From Micromonospora sp. CCTCC AA 2012012 (GTDB lineage Bacteria > Actinomycetota > Actinomycetes > Mycobacteriales > Micromonosporaceae), in the NCBI RefSeq assembly GCF_040499845.1, contig NZ_CP159342.1, forward strand, positions 620,001 through 684,000: a DNA stretch of 64,000 nt, read 5' to 3'. Below, piece after piece: positions 33,766 through 44,560 of this stretch. Below the pieces are notes generated by a model, which worked only from the letters and a program-made list of their open reading frames with translations, was not told the origin of the DNA and did no database searches. A program made the position numbers and the translations under genes. Each line of letters begins with the position of its first letter. The first letter of the stretch is position 1.

Positions 33766-35280
33766 TCATGCCCGCCGCCAGGCCCGGCCCTCGCGGGCCA
33801 GCATCTCGTCGGCCGCGCGCGGCCCCCACTCACCGGCCCGGTACGGCTCCGGCTTCGTGCCCGTCCAGGCGTGCTCCAGCGGGTCCACGACCTGCCAGCT
33901 CTGCTCCACCTCGGCGGCGTCCGGGAAGAGCGTCCGGTCGCCGATCAGCACGTCCAGCACCAGCCGCTCGTACGCCTCGGGGCTGGACTCGGTGAACGCC
34001 TCGCCGTACTGGAAGTCCATCGCGATGTCGCGGACCTCCATCGTCGTGCCGGGCACCTTGGAGCCGAACTTCAGCACCACGCCCTCGTCCGGCTGGACCC
34101 GGATGACGAGCTGGTTGGGGCCGAGCGACTCCATGTCCGCCGGGTTGAACGGCAGGTGCGGCGCCTTCTTGAACATGATGGCCACCTCGGTGACCCGGCG
34201 GGGCAGCCGCTTGCCGGCGCGGATGTAGAAGGGCACCCCCGCCCAGCGGCGGTTCTGGATGCCGAGCCGGACGGCGACGTACGTCTCGGTGGTCGAGTCG
34301 TCCGGCACGCCCTCCTCGTCCAGGTAGCCGACGGCGCGCTCCCCGCCGACCCAGCCGGGCAGGTACTGGCCGCGGACGGTGTCCCGGGCCACGTCCTTCG
34401 GCACCGTGATGGCCTTGAGCACCTTGAGCTTCTCGGCGCGGATCTCGTCGGCGTCGAAGCTGGTCGGCTCCTCCATCGCCACCAGGGCGAGGAGTTGCAG
34501 CAGGTGGTTCTGGAGCACGTCGCGGGCGGTGCCGACGGTGTCGTAGAAGCCGGCCCGGGTGCCGATGCCGACGTCCTCGGCCATGGTGATCTGCACCGAG
34601 TCGACGTACTTGGAGTTCCACAGCGGCTCGAAGAGGTTGTTGGCGAACCGCAGGGCCAGGATGTTCTGGACCGTCTCCTTGCCCAGGTAGTGGTCGATCC
34701 GGAAGACGTCCTGCCCGGTGAAGACGTCGTCGACCAGGTCGTTGAGCTCCTTCGCGGAGGGCAGGTCGTTGCCGAACGGCTTCTCCACCACGACCCGCCG
34801 CCAGCCGCCGGACTTGGCGTTGTCCGCCATGCCGGTGCGGGCGAGCTGCTTGAGCACCACCGGGAAGGCCGCCGGGGGGATGGAGAAGTAGAAGGCGGCG
34901 TTGCCGGGGATGCCGTGGCTGGTGCGCAGCTCGTCCAGCGTGGTGGCGAGCTGGTCGAAGGCCGCGTCGTCGTCGAACGAGCCGCCGACGAACTTGATGT
35001 TGCCGGCCAGCCGGGCCCAGACCTCGTCCCGCCAGGGGGTGCGGGCGTGCTTGCGGGCCGCCTCGCAGGCCAGGGTCTCGAAGTCACCGTCGCCCCAGTC
35101 CCGCCGGGCGAAGCCCAGGACCACGAAGCCGGGCGGCAGCAGTCCCCGGTTCGCCAGGTCGTAGACCGCCGGCAGCAACTTCTTCCGCGCCAGGTCACCG
35201 GTGACGCCGAAGATCACCAGAGCGCAGGGCTCCGGGATCCGGGGCAGCCGCCGGTCCTGGGGGTCGCGCAGCGGGTTCAA
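33766..35280 (-). CDS. zwf: Glucose-6-phosphate 1-dehydrogenase
   Basis: A 504-residue NADP enzyme opening the oxidative pentose phosphate branch. [19 protein letters not shown] is the coenzyme motif and [13 protein letters not shown] carries the catalytic His-containing signature. The TTG at 35280, 5 nt after GAGGAG, gives [17 protein letters not shown], the normal beginning. The frame stays open to 35403, inside pgi, but that 41-codon extension is low-complexity and lacks a comparable ribosome site. Followed closely by opcA. Confidence 0.94.
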   Translation of the reverse strand: MNPLRDPQDRRLPRIPEPCALVIFGVTGDLARKKLLPAVYDLANRGLLPPGFVVLGFARRDWGDGDFETLACEAARKHARTPWRDEVWARLAGNIKFVGGSFDDDAAFDQLATTLDELRTSHGIPGNAAFYFSIPPAAFPVVLKQLARTGMADNAKSGGWRRVVVEKPFGNDLPSAKELNDLVDDVFTGQDVFRIDHYLGKETVQNILALRFANNLFEPLWNSKYVDSVQITMAEDVGIGTRAGFYDTVGTARDVLQNHLLQLLALVAMEEPTSFDADEIRAEKLKVLKAITVPKDVARDTVRGQYLPGWVGGERAVGYLDEEGVPDDSTTETYVAVRLGIQNRRWAGVPFYIRAGKRLPRRVTEVAIMFKKAPHLPFNPADMESLGPNQLVIRVQPDEGVVLKFGSKVPGTTMEVRDIAMDFQYGEAFTESSPEAYERLVLDVLIGDRTLFPDAAEVEQSWQVVDPLEHAWTGTKPEPYRAGEWGPRAADEMLAREGRAWRRA

Positions 35281-35285
35281 CGTAT

Positions 35286-35291
35286 CTCCTC
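35286..35291 (-). promoter_or_regulatory. Ribosome binding site fixing the zwf TTG start
   Basis: GAGGAG on the minus strand, 5 nt before TTG 35280, stronger than any site upstream of ATG 35376 or GTG 35382. Confidence 0.75.
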
Positions 35292-35383
35292 GATTCGCGA
35301 CTGCGGGGTTCGCGGCACCGGCTCGCTCGTCGCGCTCACCGGTGTCCCCTTGCCCCGCGGGGTTCGTCTCGTCCATCGTCACG

Positions 35384-37024
35384 TCAGTGCCGTCCGGCCG
35401 CAACGAGGAGCTGGGCGATGCCGGCCGCCCGGTCGGTCAGGTGCAGTCGCAGCACCGGTCGGTCCCGGTCGGCGAGGGCCTGCCGGTCGCCGGCGGCCTG
35501 CGCCGCCTGAAGCTCCCCGAAGGTGTACGGACGGCCGGGCACCGGCAGATCATCGGCGACCGCGCCGGTCAGCTGAAGATGGCTGCCGACGGCGGGACCG
35601 CCCTTGTGGTACTGGCCGGTGGAGTGCAGGTAGCGGGGGCCCCACCCGAAGGTCACCGGCCGGGCGGTGGCCGCGGCGAGCAGCGGGCGCAGGCCGGCCA
35701 CGTCGGCGTCCGCGTACCGGTCGAGGTACGCCGACACCGCCAGGTAGCCGTCGTCGCCGAGCCCGTCGAGCAGCCACCGCAGCAGGCCGGCCAGGTCGCC
35801 GGGGGCGCCCGCCGGGGCGTACGCCTCGATCGCGCCCTCGGTGAACGACGGCGTCTCGGCCGGGGGACCGGCGGCCAGCAGGCGGGCGGTGTTGTCCTTG
35901 CTCTCCGCGACGTTCGGCTGGTCGAACGGGTCGACCCCGAGCACCGCGCAGGCGACGGCGGTGGCGTACTCCCAGGTCAGGAACTGGGCGCCGAGCGGCC
36001 CGTTGACCGCGACGTCCGCGCCGCCGCCCCCCGGCACGTCACCGGCCGGCAGCGCGCCGCCGTAGGCGACGGTGAGCACGCCGGGACCGGTCGCGCCGGG
36101 CGCCTGCGGGGACTCGACGACGACCGGCAGCAGGCCGAGGCCGGCCTTGCCGGTGGACTCGGCGAGCAGCTGTTCGACCCAGTCGCCCAGCCCGTCCAGG
36201 CCGGTGCCGTCGTCGACCAGCGCGACGGTGTCCCGGCCGGTGGTGGCCGCCGCGCCGAGCGCCGCGCCCAGGGCCAGTGCCGGGTTGTCCCGGTCCCGGC
36301 CCAACGATTCGCCCAGCGCCTCGGCGTCGTCGAGCAGCTCCATCACCGGCACCCCGGCCAGCGCCGCCGGGACCAGGCCGAACGCGGTCAGCGCCGAGTA
36401 CCGGCCGCCCACCTCCGGATCGGCGGGGATGGTCACCACGCCCAGCTCGGCGGCGATCGCCGCCAACGGCGAGCCGGGGTCGGTGACCACCACGACGTGC
36501 CGGGCGGCCTCCGCCTCGGTCATCCCCGCGTCGAGGAAGGCCTGCCAGTAGGCCCGCCGGTGGCTGTCGGTCTCCACCGTCGTGCCGGACTTGCTGGAGA
36601 TCACCACGACGGTGCGCTCCAGCCGGTCGGCCAGCGCCGCGCGGACCTGCCCCGGGTCGGTGGTGTCCAGCACGGTCAGCGGGCGGCCCAGGGCGCGGGC
36701 GATCACCTCGGAGGCCAGCGAGGAGCCGCCCATCCCGGCGAGCACCACGTGGTCCAGGTCGGCCAGCTCGTCGATCAGCTCGGCGAGCTGGGGGAGCAGC
36801 TCTCGGCTGCGCAGGTGGGTGTCCAGCCAGCCGAGCCGGGTCCGGGCCCCGTCCTGCGCCGCCGGTCCCCACAGGGTGGGGTCCTTCGCGGCGAGCCGGC
36901 CGGGGACGTCCCGCTCCACCAGGGCCGCCCGGACGGACGCCGGCGCGGACCGGTCGACCGGGTCCGCGCCGTACACGGCCAGCCCGGCCGCCGCGTCCAC
37001 CGGGCCGGTCAGCAGGTCGCTCAT
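35384..37024 (-). CDS. pgi: Glucose-6-phosphate isomerase
   Basis: A 546-residue isomerase interconverting glucose-6-P and fructose-6-P. Sugar-phosphate motifs are [12 protein letters not shown] and [13 protein letters not shown]; the C-terminal [10 protein letters not shown] carries a conserved lysine/histidine region. ATG 37024 was chosen because the 20-codon upstream extension is Arg/Gly-rich spacer. It lies between tal and zwf, so flux into glycolysis and the pentose pathway is encoded together. Confidence 0.94.
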   Translation of the reverse strand: MSDLLTGPVDAAAGLAVYGADPVDRSAPASVRAALVERDVPGRLAAKDPTLWGPAAQDGARTRLGWLDTHLRSRELLPQLAELIDELADLDHVVLAGMGGSSLASEVIARALGRPLTVLDTTDPGQVRAALADRLERTVVVISSKSGTTVETDSHRRAYWQAFLDAGMTEAEAARHVVVVTDPGSPLAAIAAELGVVTIPADPEVGGRYSALTAFGLVPAALAGVPVMELLDDAEALGESLGRDRDNPALALGAALGAAATTGRDTVALVDDGTGLDGLGDWVEQLLAESTGKAGLGLLPVVVESPQAPGATGPGVLTVAYGGALPAGDVPGGGGADVAVNGPLGAQFLTWEYATAVACAVLGVDPFDQPNVAESKDNTARLLAAGPPAETPSFTEGAIEAYAPAGAPGDLAGLLRWLLDGLGDDGYLAVSAYLDRYADADVAGLRPLLAAATARPVTFGWGPRYLHSTGQYHKGGPAVGSHLQLTGAVADDLPVPGRPYTFGELQAAQAAGDRQALADRDRPVLRLHLTDRAAGIAQLLVAAGRH

Positions 37025-37097
37025 GTCGCCACCGGACCGGGCCGGACGACGGCGGGGCGCGCCCCGGGAGACCCCGGGGCGCATCCGACGCCGATCG

Positions 37098-38276
37098 TCA
37101 CGCGTTGCCCCCGGCCTGCTGGGCGGCCTGCGCGTTGCCCTTGGCGGCCCGGCCCGGCTTGCCGGTGCCCTTGGCCGCCTCGGTCAGCGACTTCTTCACC
37201 CCGTCGAGCAGCTCCAGCCAGCTCGCCTCGAACTTCTCCACGCCCTCGCGCTCCAGGGTGGCGATCACGTCGGCCATGTCCACGCCGACGGCCTGGAGGT
37301 CGGTGAAGACCTTCCGGGCCTCGTCGTACGAGCCGGTGATGGTGTCGCCCCGGGTCTCGCCGTGGTCGGCGTACGCGTGGATGACCGACTCCGGCATGGT
37401 GTTGACCGTGCCGGGGGCGATCAGCTCCTCGACGTAGATCACGTCCCGGTAGTCCGGGTTCTTCGTCGAGGTGGAGGCCCAGAGCGGGCGCTGCGGGTGG
37501 GCGCCGGCGTCGGCCAGGGCCTGCCAGCGCGACGAGGAGAAGACCTCGCTGTAGCGCTCGTACGCCAGCTTGGCGTTGGCGATCGCGGCCTTGCCACGCA
37601 GCGCCTTCGCCTCGTCGGAGCCGATCTTCTCCAGCCGCTTGTCGACCTCGCTGTCGACGCGGGAGACGAAGAACGAGGCGACCGAGCCGATCTTGGACAG
37701 GTCGTGCCCGTTCGCCTTCGCCTGCTCCAGGCCGGCGAGGAAGGCCTCCATGACCGCCGAGTAGCGGTCCAGCCCGAAGATCAGCGTCACGTTGACGCTG
37801 ATCCCCTCGGCCAGAGTCGCCGTGATCGCCGGCAGGCCCTCCTCGGTCGCCGGGATCTTGATGAAGAGGTTCGGCCGGTCGACCAGCCACCAGAGCGCCT
37901 TCGCCTCGGCGACGGTCTTCTCCGACTCGTGGGCCAGCCGCGGGTCGACCTCGATCGAGACCCGGCCGTCCACCCCGGCGCTGCCGTCGTACGACGGGCG
38001 CATCACGTCGCAGGCCCAGCGCACGTCGTACGTCGTGAGCATGCGGACCGCCTCCTCGACCTCCAGGCCACGGGTGGCCAGGTCCTTCAGCTGCCAGCTG
38101 TACTCGTCGGCGTCGCTGAGCGCCTTCGCGAAGATCGTCGGGTTGGTGGTCACGCCGGCCACGTGGCACTCGCGGCGGAGCTGGTCCAGCCCGCCGGAGC
38201 TCAGCCGTACCCGGGAAAGGTCGTCGAGCCAGACCGCCACACCCGCGGCGGTGAGTTCGCTCAGCTTGTCCGTCAT
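37098..38276 (-). CDS. tal: Transaldolase
   Basis: A 392-residue transaldolase with the actinobacterial long form. [13 protein letters not shown] is the N-terminal signature and [13 protein letters not shown] carries the Schiff-base lysine. The last about 25 residues ([22 protein letters not shown] region) are a low-complexity tail. ATG 38276 lies at good distance from GAGGGGAG; GTG 38285 is too close to it. Gene follows tkt by 16 nt. Confidence 0.94.
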   Translation of the reverse strand: MTDKLSELTAAGVAVWLDDLSRVRLSSGGLDQLRRECHVAGVTTNPTIFAKALSDADEYSWQLKDLATRGLEVEEAVRMLTTYDVRWACDVMRPSYDGSAGVDGRVSIEVDPRLAHESEKTVAEAKALWWLVDRPNLFIKIPATEEGLPAITATLAEGISVNVTLIFGLDRYSAVMEAFLAGLEQAKANGHDLSKIGSVASFFVSRVDSEVDKRLEKIGSDEAKALRGKAAIANAKLAYERYSEVFSSSRWQALADAGAHPQRPLWASTSTKNPDYRDVIYVEELIAPGTVNTMPESVIHAYADHGETRGDTITGSYDEARKVFTDLQAVGVDMADVIATLEREGVEKFEASWLELLDGVKKSLTEAAKGTGKPGRAAKGNAQAAQQAGGNA

Positions 38277-38292
38277 GCCGTCCACGCTCCCC

Positions 38293-40431
38293 TCAGTTGC
38301 CGGTCGTGAAACCGGTGATGTCGCCCACCCGGGTCAGCGCCGCGTGCGCGGCGGCCACGATCCGGTCGGGGGTGAACCCGAACTGCTCGAAGAGCACGGT
38401 GTGCGGGGCGCTCGCGCCGTAGTGCTCCAGGCTCACGCTCTCGCCGCTGTCGCCGACGATCCCGCGCCAGGACATCGCGATGCCCGCCTCCACGCTCACC
38501 CGTGCCTTTACCCCGCGCGGCAGCACCGACTCCCGGTACGCCTCGTCCTGCTCGTAGAACCACTCCTGGCAGGGCATCGAGACGACCCGGGTGGGGGTGC
38601 CGTCGGCCTCCAGCCGCTCCCGGGCGGTGAGGCAGAGCTGCACCTCGGAGCCGGTGCCGACGATGATCACCTGCGGCTTGCCGTTGGACGCCTCGGCCAG
38701 CACGTAACCGCCCTTGGCGGTGCCCTCGGCGGGACCGAACTGCTCCCGGTCGATGGTCGGCAGCGGCTGGCGGGACAGCGCCAGCGCGGTCGGCCGGTCG
38801 GTGTGCTCCAGCGCCTGCCGCCACGCCCACGCGGTCTCGTTGGCGTCGGCCGGGCGGACCACGTCCAGGCCGGGGATGGCCCGCAGCGCGGTCAGGTGCT
38901 CCACCGGCTGGTGGGTCGGGCCGTCCTCGCCGAGGCCGATCGAGTCGTGCGTCCAGACGTACGTCACCGGGAGCTTCATCAGCGCCGCGAGCCGGACGGA
39001 CGGGCGCATGTAGTCGCTGAAGACCAGGAACGTGCCGCCGTACACCCGGGTGCCGCCGTGCAGGGCGATGCCGTTGAGGATCGCGCCCATGGCGTGCTCA
39101 CGGATGCCGAAGTGCAGGGTGCGGCCGTACTCGTCGCCCGGGAAGTCCTTGGTGGCGTGCACCGCCGGGATGAAGGACGGCTCGCCCTTCATGGTGGTGT
39201 TGTTGCTCTCCGCCAGGTCGGCCGAGCCGCCCCAGAGTTCGGGCAGGACCGGCGCCAGGGCCTCCAGCACCTTGCCGGAGGCGGCCCGGGTGGCCACGCC
39301 CTTCGCGTCGGTCGGGAAGGTGGGCAGCGCGTCGGTCCAGCCCTGCGGCAGCTGCCGGACGGCCATCCGGTCCCAGAGCGCCTTGCGCTCCGGGTTGGCC
39401 TTCGCCCACGCGTCGAAGGCGGTGGTCCACGCGGCCTGCGCCTCGGCGCCCCGCTCCAGCACCTTCCGGGCGTGCCCGAGAACCTCCTCGTCGACCTGGA
39501 AGGTCTGCTGCGGGTCGAAGCCGAGGATCTCCTTGGTGGCCTTCACCTCGTCCGCGCCGAGCGCGGAGCCGTGGATCTTGCCGGTGTTCTTCTTGTTCGG
39601 CGCGGGCCAGCCGATGATGGTGCGCAGCGCGACGAACGAGGGACGGTTCGTCTCGGCCTTCGCGGCCAGCAGCGCCTGGTGGAGCGCCTCGACGTCCTCG
39701 TGGTAGTCGTCCTGGTCGGCGTCGCCGCGCCGCCAGTCGACGGTCTGCACGTGCCAGCCGTACGCCTCGTAGCGGGCCGCGACGTCCTCGCTCTTGGCGA
39801 TCCGGGTGTCGTCCTCGATCGAGATCTCGTTGTCGTCGTAGATCACGCAGAGGTTGCCCAGCTGCTGGTGCCCGGCGAGCGCGCTGACCTCGTGGGAGAT
39901 GCCCTCCTCGATGTCACCGTCGGAGGCGATGCACCAGATGTCGTGCCGGAACGGCGAGTCGGCGCGGTCCGGGTCCGGATCGAAGAGGCCGCGCTCGCGG
40001 CGGGCCGCCATCGCCATGCCGACCGCGTTGCCCAGGCCCTGGCCGAGCGGGCCGGTGGTGGTCTCCACGCCCGGGGTGTGCCCGTGCTCGGGGTGACCGG
40101 GGGTGAGCGAGCCCCACTGCCGCAGCGACTTGAGGTCGTCCAGGGCGAGCGGGTAGCCGGAGAGGAAGAGCTGGATGTAGAGGGTCAGGCTGGAGTGCCC
40201 GGCGGAGAGCACGAACCGGTCCCGGCCCGGCCAGTTCGGGTCGGCCGGGTTGTGCCGCATGACCCGGTTGAAGAGCAGGTACGCCGCGGGCGCGAGGCTC
40301 ATCGCGGTGCCGGGATGGCCGTTGCCGGATTTCTCGACGGCGTCCATGGCCAGTACGCGGACGGTGTCGACGGCCCGGCGGTCGAGGTCGGACCAGTTGA
40401 GTGCGGGTTGCTCGGGTCGGTTGGCAGCCAC
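38293..40431 (-). CDS. tkt: Transketolase
   Basis: A 712-residue thiamine-diphosphate enzyme. [14 protein letters not shown] and the cofactor motif around [22 protein letters not shown] are intact, as is the pyrimidine-domain glutamate region [16 protein letters not shown] start at 40431 after GAGGAG. It heads the six-gene minus-strand cluster. Confidence 0.95.
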   Translation of the reverse strand: MAANRPEQPALNWSDLDRRAVDTVRVLAMDAVEKSGNGHPGTAMSLAPAAYLLFNRVMRHNPADPNWPGRDRFVLSAGHSSLTLYIQLFLSGYPLALDDLKSLRQWGSLTPGHPEHGHTPGVETTTGPLGQGLGNAVGMAMAARRERGLFDPDPDRADSPFRHDIWCIASDGDIEEGISHEVSALAGHQQLGNLCVIYDDNEISIEDDTRIAKSEDVAARYEAYGWHVQTVDWRRGDADQDDYHEDVEALHQALLAAKAETNRPSFVALRTIIGWPAPNKKNTGKIHGSALGADEVKATKEILGFDPQQTFQVDEEVLGHARKVLERGAEAQAAWTTAFDAWAKANPERKALWDRMAVRQLPQGWTDALPTFPTDAKGVATRAASGKVLEALAPVLPELWGGSADLAESNNTTMKGEPSFIPAVHATKDFPGDEYGRTLHFGIREHAMGAILNGIALHGGTRVYGGTFLVFSDYMRPSVRLAALMKLPVTYVWTHDSIGLGEDGPTHQPVEHLTALRAIPGLDVVRPADANETAWAWRQALEHTDRPTALALSRQPLPTIDREQFGPAEGTAKGGYVLAEASNGKPQVIIVGTGSEVQLCLTARERLEADGTPTRVVSMPCQEWFYEQDEAYRESVLPRGVKARVSVEAGIAMSWRGIVGDSGESVSLEHYGASAPHTVLFEQFGFTPDRIVAAAHAALTRVGDITGFTTGN

Positions 40432-40474
40432 GATGGTTGTGCTCCTCGGCAGATGGGCGGAACCCTCACTGATG

Positions 40475-40480
40475 ACCCTA
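40475..40480 (-). promoter_or_regulatory. Candidate -10 element (TAGGGT) for the tkt cluster
   Basis: TAGGGT on the minus strand, 43 nt upstream of the tkt start. No clear -35, so weak. Confidence 0.3.
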
Positions 40481-40698
40481 TCGAGCGGTCCTAAACGTCC
40501 GCCCGGGGATCACCGCATGCTCTTCGGCAGGTCTCCGGCGGCATCGGCCCTTGCGCCGCGACTGTGACGCCCCGCACCGTTGTCGGGTCGCCCGGGCAGC
40601 ACAAACGACGACGCGTAGTGTGTGGGGCGGTGTGTGGACCCCGACGGGTTCCGACCGACCCCGATCTCCCCCCTGCCGATGCCGGAAGGTGGCAATCC

Positions 40699-41658
40699 GT
40701 GAGCATGATCACCGAGCGCCCCGTCAGCAACCCTGCCGGGCAGCCGCCGGTGCGCACGGGGGCCGCGGTGCCGGCGACCGGGCGGCGGGACGTCCGCGCG
40801 GTCGTCTCGGCGTACGTGGCGCTGACCAAGCCCCGGATCGTCGAGCTGCTGCTGGTGACCACGGTGCCGGCCATGATGCTCGCCGACGGCGGCATGCCGT
40901 CGCTGTGGCTGGTGGCCGTGGTGCTGATCGGCGGCTCGCTGGCGGCCGGCGCGGCCAGCGTCATCAACTGCTACATCGACCGGGACATCGACCAGTTGAT
41001 GCGGCGCACCAAGCGCCGCCCGCTGCCGGCGCACACCGTGTCGCCGCGCAACGCGCTGGTCTTCGGGCTGGTGCTCGCCGTGGTCTCGGTGGCGCTGATG
41101 GCCGTGGCCACCAACTGGCTGGCGGCCGGGCTGACCCTGGCGGCGATCGCCTACTACGACCTCGTCTACACGCTCTGGCTCAAGCGGACCACCGCCGCGA
41201 ACACCTTCTGGGGCGGGGCGTGCGGGGCGGCGCCGGTGCTGATCGGCTGGGCCGCGGTCACCGGCTCGCTGTCGCCGGCCGCGTGGGGGCTCTTCGCGGT
41301 GGTCTTCTTCTGGCAGATGCCGCACTTCTACGCGCTGGCCATCAAGTACAAGGCGGACTACGCCCGGGCGGGCATCCCGATGCTGCCGGTGGTGGCGTCG
41401 GTGCGCCGGGTCAACACCGAGATCATCGTCTTCTCGTGGCTGACCCTGCTCTCCTCGCTCGCCGTCTGGCCGCTGGGGATGAGCCCGATCTACGGGGTCA
41501 CCGCGCTCGTGGTGGGCGGCATCTTCGTGGTGGAGGCGCACAAGCTCTGCCGGCGGGCGGCCCGGGGCGAGGCGGTCAAGCCGATGCGGCTGTTCCACTG
41601 GTCCACCACGTACCTGACGATCCTCTTCGCCGCGGTGGCGCTCGACGCGCTGCTCTGA
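40699..41658 (+). CDS. ctaB: Protoheme IX farnesyltransferase (heme O synthase)
   Basis: A 319-residue UbiA-family prenyltransferase of about nine helices. [21 protein letters not shown] carries the first Asp-rich farnesyl-PP site, and [20 protein letters not shown] the second conserved block. It makes heme O, precursor of heme A for cytochrome oxidase; the next enzyme, CtaA, is 2.8 kb downstream on the other strand. GTG 40699 lies 6 nt from GGAAGGTGG; ATG 40705 is the alternative. Confidence 0.94.
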   Translation: MSMITERPVSNPAGQPPVRTGAAVPATGRRDVRAVVSAYVALTKPRIVELLLVTTVPAMMLADGGMPSLWLVAVVLIGGSLAAGAASVINCYIDRDIDQLMRRTKRRPLPAHTVSPRNALVFGLVLAVVSVALMAVATNWLAAGLTLAAIAYYDLVYTLWLKRTTAANTFWGGACGAAPVLIGWAAVTGSLSPAAWGLFAVVFFWQMPHFYALAIKYKADYARAGIPMLPVVASVRRVNTEIIVFSWLTLLSSLAVWPLGMSPIYGVTALVVGGIFVVEAHKLCRRAARGEAVKPMRLFHWSTTYLTILFAAVALDALL

Positions 41659-41911
41659 GCGGCCGGGGCGCGGTACCGGAAGTGGCCGGATCTCCGCAGG
41701 TCCGGGATTTCATCAGAATTTTTTTCGCCCTGAGTTCAGGTGGCTCAAGTCGGACAGATTGTGACGATCTCCCCCGCCCGTTTCGCCCTTCCTTATCCGG
41801 ACATGCCCGGTCAAATTACCTGCGGTCTTCCTTAAACCAACAGGTAATTGGCATCACAAATAGTTCATGGTTCTCGCACATACGGGTGGGACTCTGCTTA
41901 GGCTTCGCGTC
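41659..41911. other. A+T-richer intergenic segment
   Basis: From about 41707 to 41900 the base composition drops well below the surrounding level, with a run of seven T and ACAGGTAATTGGCATCACAA. It looks like a promoter or protein-binding region for the small gene at 41912. No assignable -35/-10 pair and no ORF with normal codon use was found. Confidence 0.5.
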
Positions 41912-42247
41912 ATGGCAGATGGTTCCGATACGACGCTGACGGCTCAGCAGGCCGCCCCCGCCCAGGCCCCCAACGGTCTGGTTTCGGGCATCAAGTCGTT
42001 CGCCGCCGGTCACGGCGGGGCGAAGGCGGTCATCGAGTACGTCGGCAAGCGCGGTGCGCGAATCGTCCTCGTGGGTGAGGACGGCGCGTGGGCCGACCAG
42101 TTCGCGGACGACACCGTCGTCGCGCGGCAGGCCTGCGCCACGGCGGGGGTCACCGTCGAGAACACCTGGGAGCGGGAACTGATGGACCAGATGCGTCCGA
42201 GCAACGACCTGTGGCGGTCGATGGCCCGGCGCACGATGGCCCGTTAG
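41912..42247 (+). CDS. Conserved small protein of unknown function
   Basis: A 111-residue soluble protein that I do not recognise. After about 20 low-complexity residues there is an alpha/beta-looking core (SGIKSFAAGHGGAKAVIEYV, then GARIVLVGEDGAWADQFADD) and a helical C-terminus with MDQMRPSNDLWRSMARRTMAR. No membrane segment, Cys or catalytic motif is visible. The A+T-rich upstream region and normal codon bias suggest a real, regulated gene. It is followed after 9 nt by the ATP-grasp gene and could be in operon with it. Confidence 0.7.
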   Translation: MADGSDTTLTAQQAAPAQAPNGLVSGIKSFAAGHGGAKAVIEYVGKRGARIVLVGEDGAWADQFADDTVVARQACATAGVTVENTWERELMDQMRPSNDLWRSMARRTMAR

Positions 42248-42256
42248 ACACATAAA

Positions 42257-43168
42257 TTGACCGATCACCACCAGTCGACCCGGGGGAGACCCCGGGTCGC
42301 TCTCGTCACCTGTGCCGCGCTGCCCGACCTCGACCCGGACGACCGGCTCGTGCTCGCCCCCCTCGCCGCCCTCGGCGTCGCCGCGGAACCGGTGATCTGG
42401 GACGACCCGAGCGTGGACTGGTCCCGGTACGACCTGGCCGTGCTCCGCTCACCGTGGGACTACGCGCTGCGGCGCGACGAGTTCGTCGCCTGGGCGCAGA
42501 CCGTCCCGCACCTGGTCAATCCCGCCGAGGTGGTCCGCTGGAACACCGACAAGCGCTACCTGGCGGAACTGGCCGCGGCCGGCGTACCGACCGTGCCGAC
42601 GGCCTGGGTCGAGCCGGGGGAGAGCTGGGTCGCCGCCGCCGGGTCCGGGGAGTACGTGATCAAGCCGGCGGTCAGCGCCGGCAGCCAGGACACCGGCCGG
42701 TACGACCTGGCCGACCCGGAGCACCGGGCGCTCGCCGAGGCGCACGTCGCCCGGCTCTCCGCCGCGGGCCGGGTCGGCATGGTCCAGCCCTACCTGAGCG
42801 CCGTGGACACCGAGGGCGAGACGGCCCTGCTCTTCGTCGCCGGGCCCGACGGCCTGACCTTCAGCCACGCCATCCGCAAGGGGCCGATGCTGACCGGTCC
42901 CGACCGGGGCGAGGCCGCGCTGTACAAGCAGGAGCGGATCGACCCCCGGACCGCCACCCCGGAGCAGCTCGCGGTCGCCGAGCGCGTCCTCGACGCGGTC
43001 CCGGGCGGCACCGGGTCGCTGCTCTACGCCCGCGTCGACCTCATCCCCGGCCCGGACGGCTCCCCGGTCCTGGTCGAGCTGGAACTCACCGAGCCCAGCC
43101 TCTTCATCGGCCACGCCGACGGCGCCCCCGACCGCCTCGCCACCGCCATCACCACCCACCTCCCCTGA
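42257..43168 (+). CDS. ATP-grasp domain protein (RimK/GSH-synthetase-like)
   Basis: A 303-residue single ATP-grasp protein. RWNTDKRYLAELAAAGVPTVPT is the start of the grasp domain, GEYVIKPAVSAGSQDTGRY the ATP lysine loop, MVQPYLSAVDTEGETALLFV the adenine strand, and RVDLIPGPDGSPVLVELELTEPSLF the metal-binding Asp/Glu/Asn-type region. Such enzymes ligate amino acids or peptides; no partner gene reveals the substrate. The only available start is TTG 42257 without a clear Shine-Dalgarno, 9 nt after the previous stop, so coupling to the upstream gene is possible. Confidence 0.8.
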   Translation: MTDHHQSTRGRPRVALVTCAALPDLDPDDRLVLAPLAALGVAAEPVIWDDPSVDWSRYDLAVLRSPWDYALRRDEFVAWAQTVPHLVNPAEVVRWNTDKRYLAELAAAGVPTVPTAWVEPGESWVAAAGSGEYVIKPAVSAGSQDTGRYDLADPEHRALAEAHVARLSAAGRVGMVQPYLSAVDTEGETALLFVAGPDGLTFSHAIRKGPMLTGPDRGEAALYKQERIDPRTATPEQLAVAERVLDAVPGGTGSLLYARVDLIPGPDGSPVLVELELTEPSLFIGHADGAPDRLATAITTHLP

Positions 43169-43213
43169 CCCCCCGGCCCGGGCCTCAACCCGACCCCTCC
43201 CCCCGCACGACGC

Positions 43214-43313
43214 GCCCCGCGCGCTGTGCTCCCGCCCCGCGCGCTGTGCTCCCGCCCCGCGCGCTGTGCTCCCGCCCCGCGCGCTGTGCGCCCGCCCCGC
43301 GCGCTGTGCGCCC
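43214..43313. repeat. 20-bp tandem array, five copies
   Basis: Five perfect-register 20-nt copies of GCCCCGCGCGCTGTGCTCCC; the last two have one T-to-G change. Each begins with the heptamer GCCCCGC. It lies 45 nt after the ATP-grasp stop and 25 nt before a long palindrome. Confidence 0.95.
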
Positions 43314-43338
43314 CAGCCTCGCGTGCCGCCCATGATTC

Positions 43339-43402
43339 GCGCAGTTTCCGGGAAAGAGGGGCTTCGGTCCTGCCGGAAGGCCCTTTTTCCGGGAAACTGC
43401 GC
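43339..43402. repeat. Long palindrome between the ATP-grasp and ctaA genes
   Basis: GCGCAGTTTCCGGGAAA (43339-43355) is the exact complement of 43386-43402; pairing continues inward through AGGG-CTT with two mismatches to arms of about 27 bp. It may also act as the terminator between these convergent genes. Confidence 0.9.
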
Positions 43403-43463
43403 CCTCGGCCCGGGTGGGGTGCGGTCGCCCCACTGGCGGGGCGGGTGGGGCAGGTGGGGTGGG

Positions 43464-44444
43464 TCAGGCGGCGGCGGTGACGGGCTCGGCGGGGGCGGCG
43501 GGCGTCGTGGCCGGGGTGGTCGGGCGTCGTTCGCGGGTGGACCAGAGCACCGCGAGGGTGGCGAGCAGGACCAGGCAGGAGCCGAGCATGTGCGCGGCGA
43601 CCAGCGCCGCCGGCAGGTGGGTGAAGTACTGCACGAAGCCGATCAGCCCCTGACCCAGCTCCACCGCCACCAGCACCCCGGCGGCCCGGGTGGCCCGCGT
43701 CGCGCCGACCGTCTGGAAGGCGAAGACCAGCGCCACGGAGAGCCCGATCAGCAGGAAGACCCCGTCGGCGTGCACCTGGGAGATCGCCTGCGGGTCCAGG
43801 CCGTTGCGCTTGGCGCCCAGGTCGCCGGCGTGCGGGCCGCTGCCGGTCACCCAGGTGCCGACCACCAGGACGGCCGCGCTGACCAGCGTGGTGAGCAACG
43901 CGAGGGTGCGCAGCGGGCGGGGCACCGCGGGCACCGCCGGGACGTCCGGGTCGACGGTCCGCCGCCAGAGGGCGTACGCGAGGCCGATGACCACCATCGA
44001 GAGCAGGAAGTGCAGGCCCACCACCCACGGGTTGAGGTGGGTGCGCACGGTGATCCCGCCGAGGATCGCCTGCGCGGGGATGCCGAGGAAGACCGCCACC
44101 GAGAGCCGGACCAGCTCCTTGCGCCGCGGCCGGTACGCGAGCGCCGCCAGGACGGTGGCCAGCGCGATGACGCCGACGACGAAGGTGAGCAGCCGGTTGC
44201 CGAACTCGATCACCCCGTGCACGCCCATCTCGGCGGTGGTGGTGTACGACGTGTCGGTGCAGCGGGGCCAGGTGGGGCAGCCGAGGCCGGAGGCGGTGAG
44301 GCGGACCGCCCCGCCGGTCACCACGATCGCCACGTTCGAGATGATCGAGGCGTACGCGAGGCGGCGCAGCAGCGCGATCGACACCGATCGGTCGAGCAGG
44401 CGACGTAGCGCGGCGGGGGCCGGGAACCGGACGGATCGCTTCAC
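43464..44444 (-). CDS. ctaA: Heme A synthase (CtaA/COX15)
   Basis: A membrane protein of about 326 residues and eight helices that oxidises heme O to heme A. TGGAVRLTASGLGCPTWPRC near the N-terminus contains the conserved Cys pair, and the repeated His motifs GVIEFGNRLL, VVGLHFLLS, SQVHADGVF and ALVAAHMLGS supply heme ligands. A Pro/Ala/Thr-rich tail follows. GTG 44444 was chosen because AGGA lies 8 nt upstream; GTG 44462 is the longer alternative. Divergent from sufR. Confidence 0.92.
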   Translation of the reverse strand: MKRSVRFPAPAALRRLLDRSVSIALLRRLAYASIISNVAIVVTGGAVRLTASGLGCPTWPRCTDTSYTTTAEMGVHGVIEFGNRLLTFVVGVIALATVLAALAYRPRRKELVRLSVAVFLGIPAQAILGGITVRTHLNPWVVGLHFLLSMVVIGLAYALWRRTVDPDVPAVPAVPRPLRTLALLTTLVSAAVLVVGTWVTGSGPHAGDLGAKRNGLDPQAISQVHADGVFLLIGLSVALVFAFQTVGATRATRAAGVLVAVELGQGLIGFVQYFTHLPAALVAAHMLGSCLVLLATLAVLWSTRERRPTTPATTPAAPAEPVTAAA

Positions 44445-44542
44445 GGAGCGAATCCTACGCACCGTAGTGGTACCCGATCGGGCGACTCGGCGCGGTCGGT
44501 GGTCGGGATCACCGGGACCCGGGTTTGCGGGCCTCCGGCGAA

Positions 44543-44550
44543 TTACGTAA
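44543..44550. promoter_or_regulatory. Palindrome at the sufR start (candidate SufR site)
   Basis: TTACGTAA sits 10 nt before the sufR GTG, followed by AACGTTGCCGTT. The position, overlapping the likely promoter or transcript start, fits autoregulation by SufR. The exact operator cannot be assigned from one sequence. Confidence 0.4.
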
Positions 44551-44560
44551 CGTTGCCGTT

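Noticed and set aside
35281..35403. N-terminal extension of Zwf starting at 35403, 35382 or 35376
   Set aside because: It overlaps or abuts the pgi stop, has low-complexity sequence and no good ribosome site; TTG 35280 with GAGGAG gives the usual N-terminus.
37792..40494. A 900-codon frame antisense to transketolase and the start of transaldolase
   Set aside because: Shadow of the GC3 bias; crosses a real gene boundary and has no family resemblance.
43214..43313. CRISPR or iteron origin
   Set aside because: Units are directly adjacent 20-mers without spacers, and no replication initiator gene or DnaA boxes are nearby.
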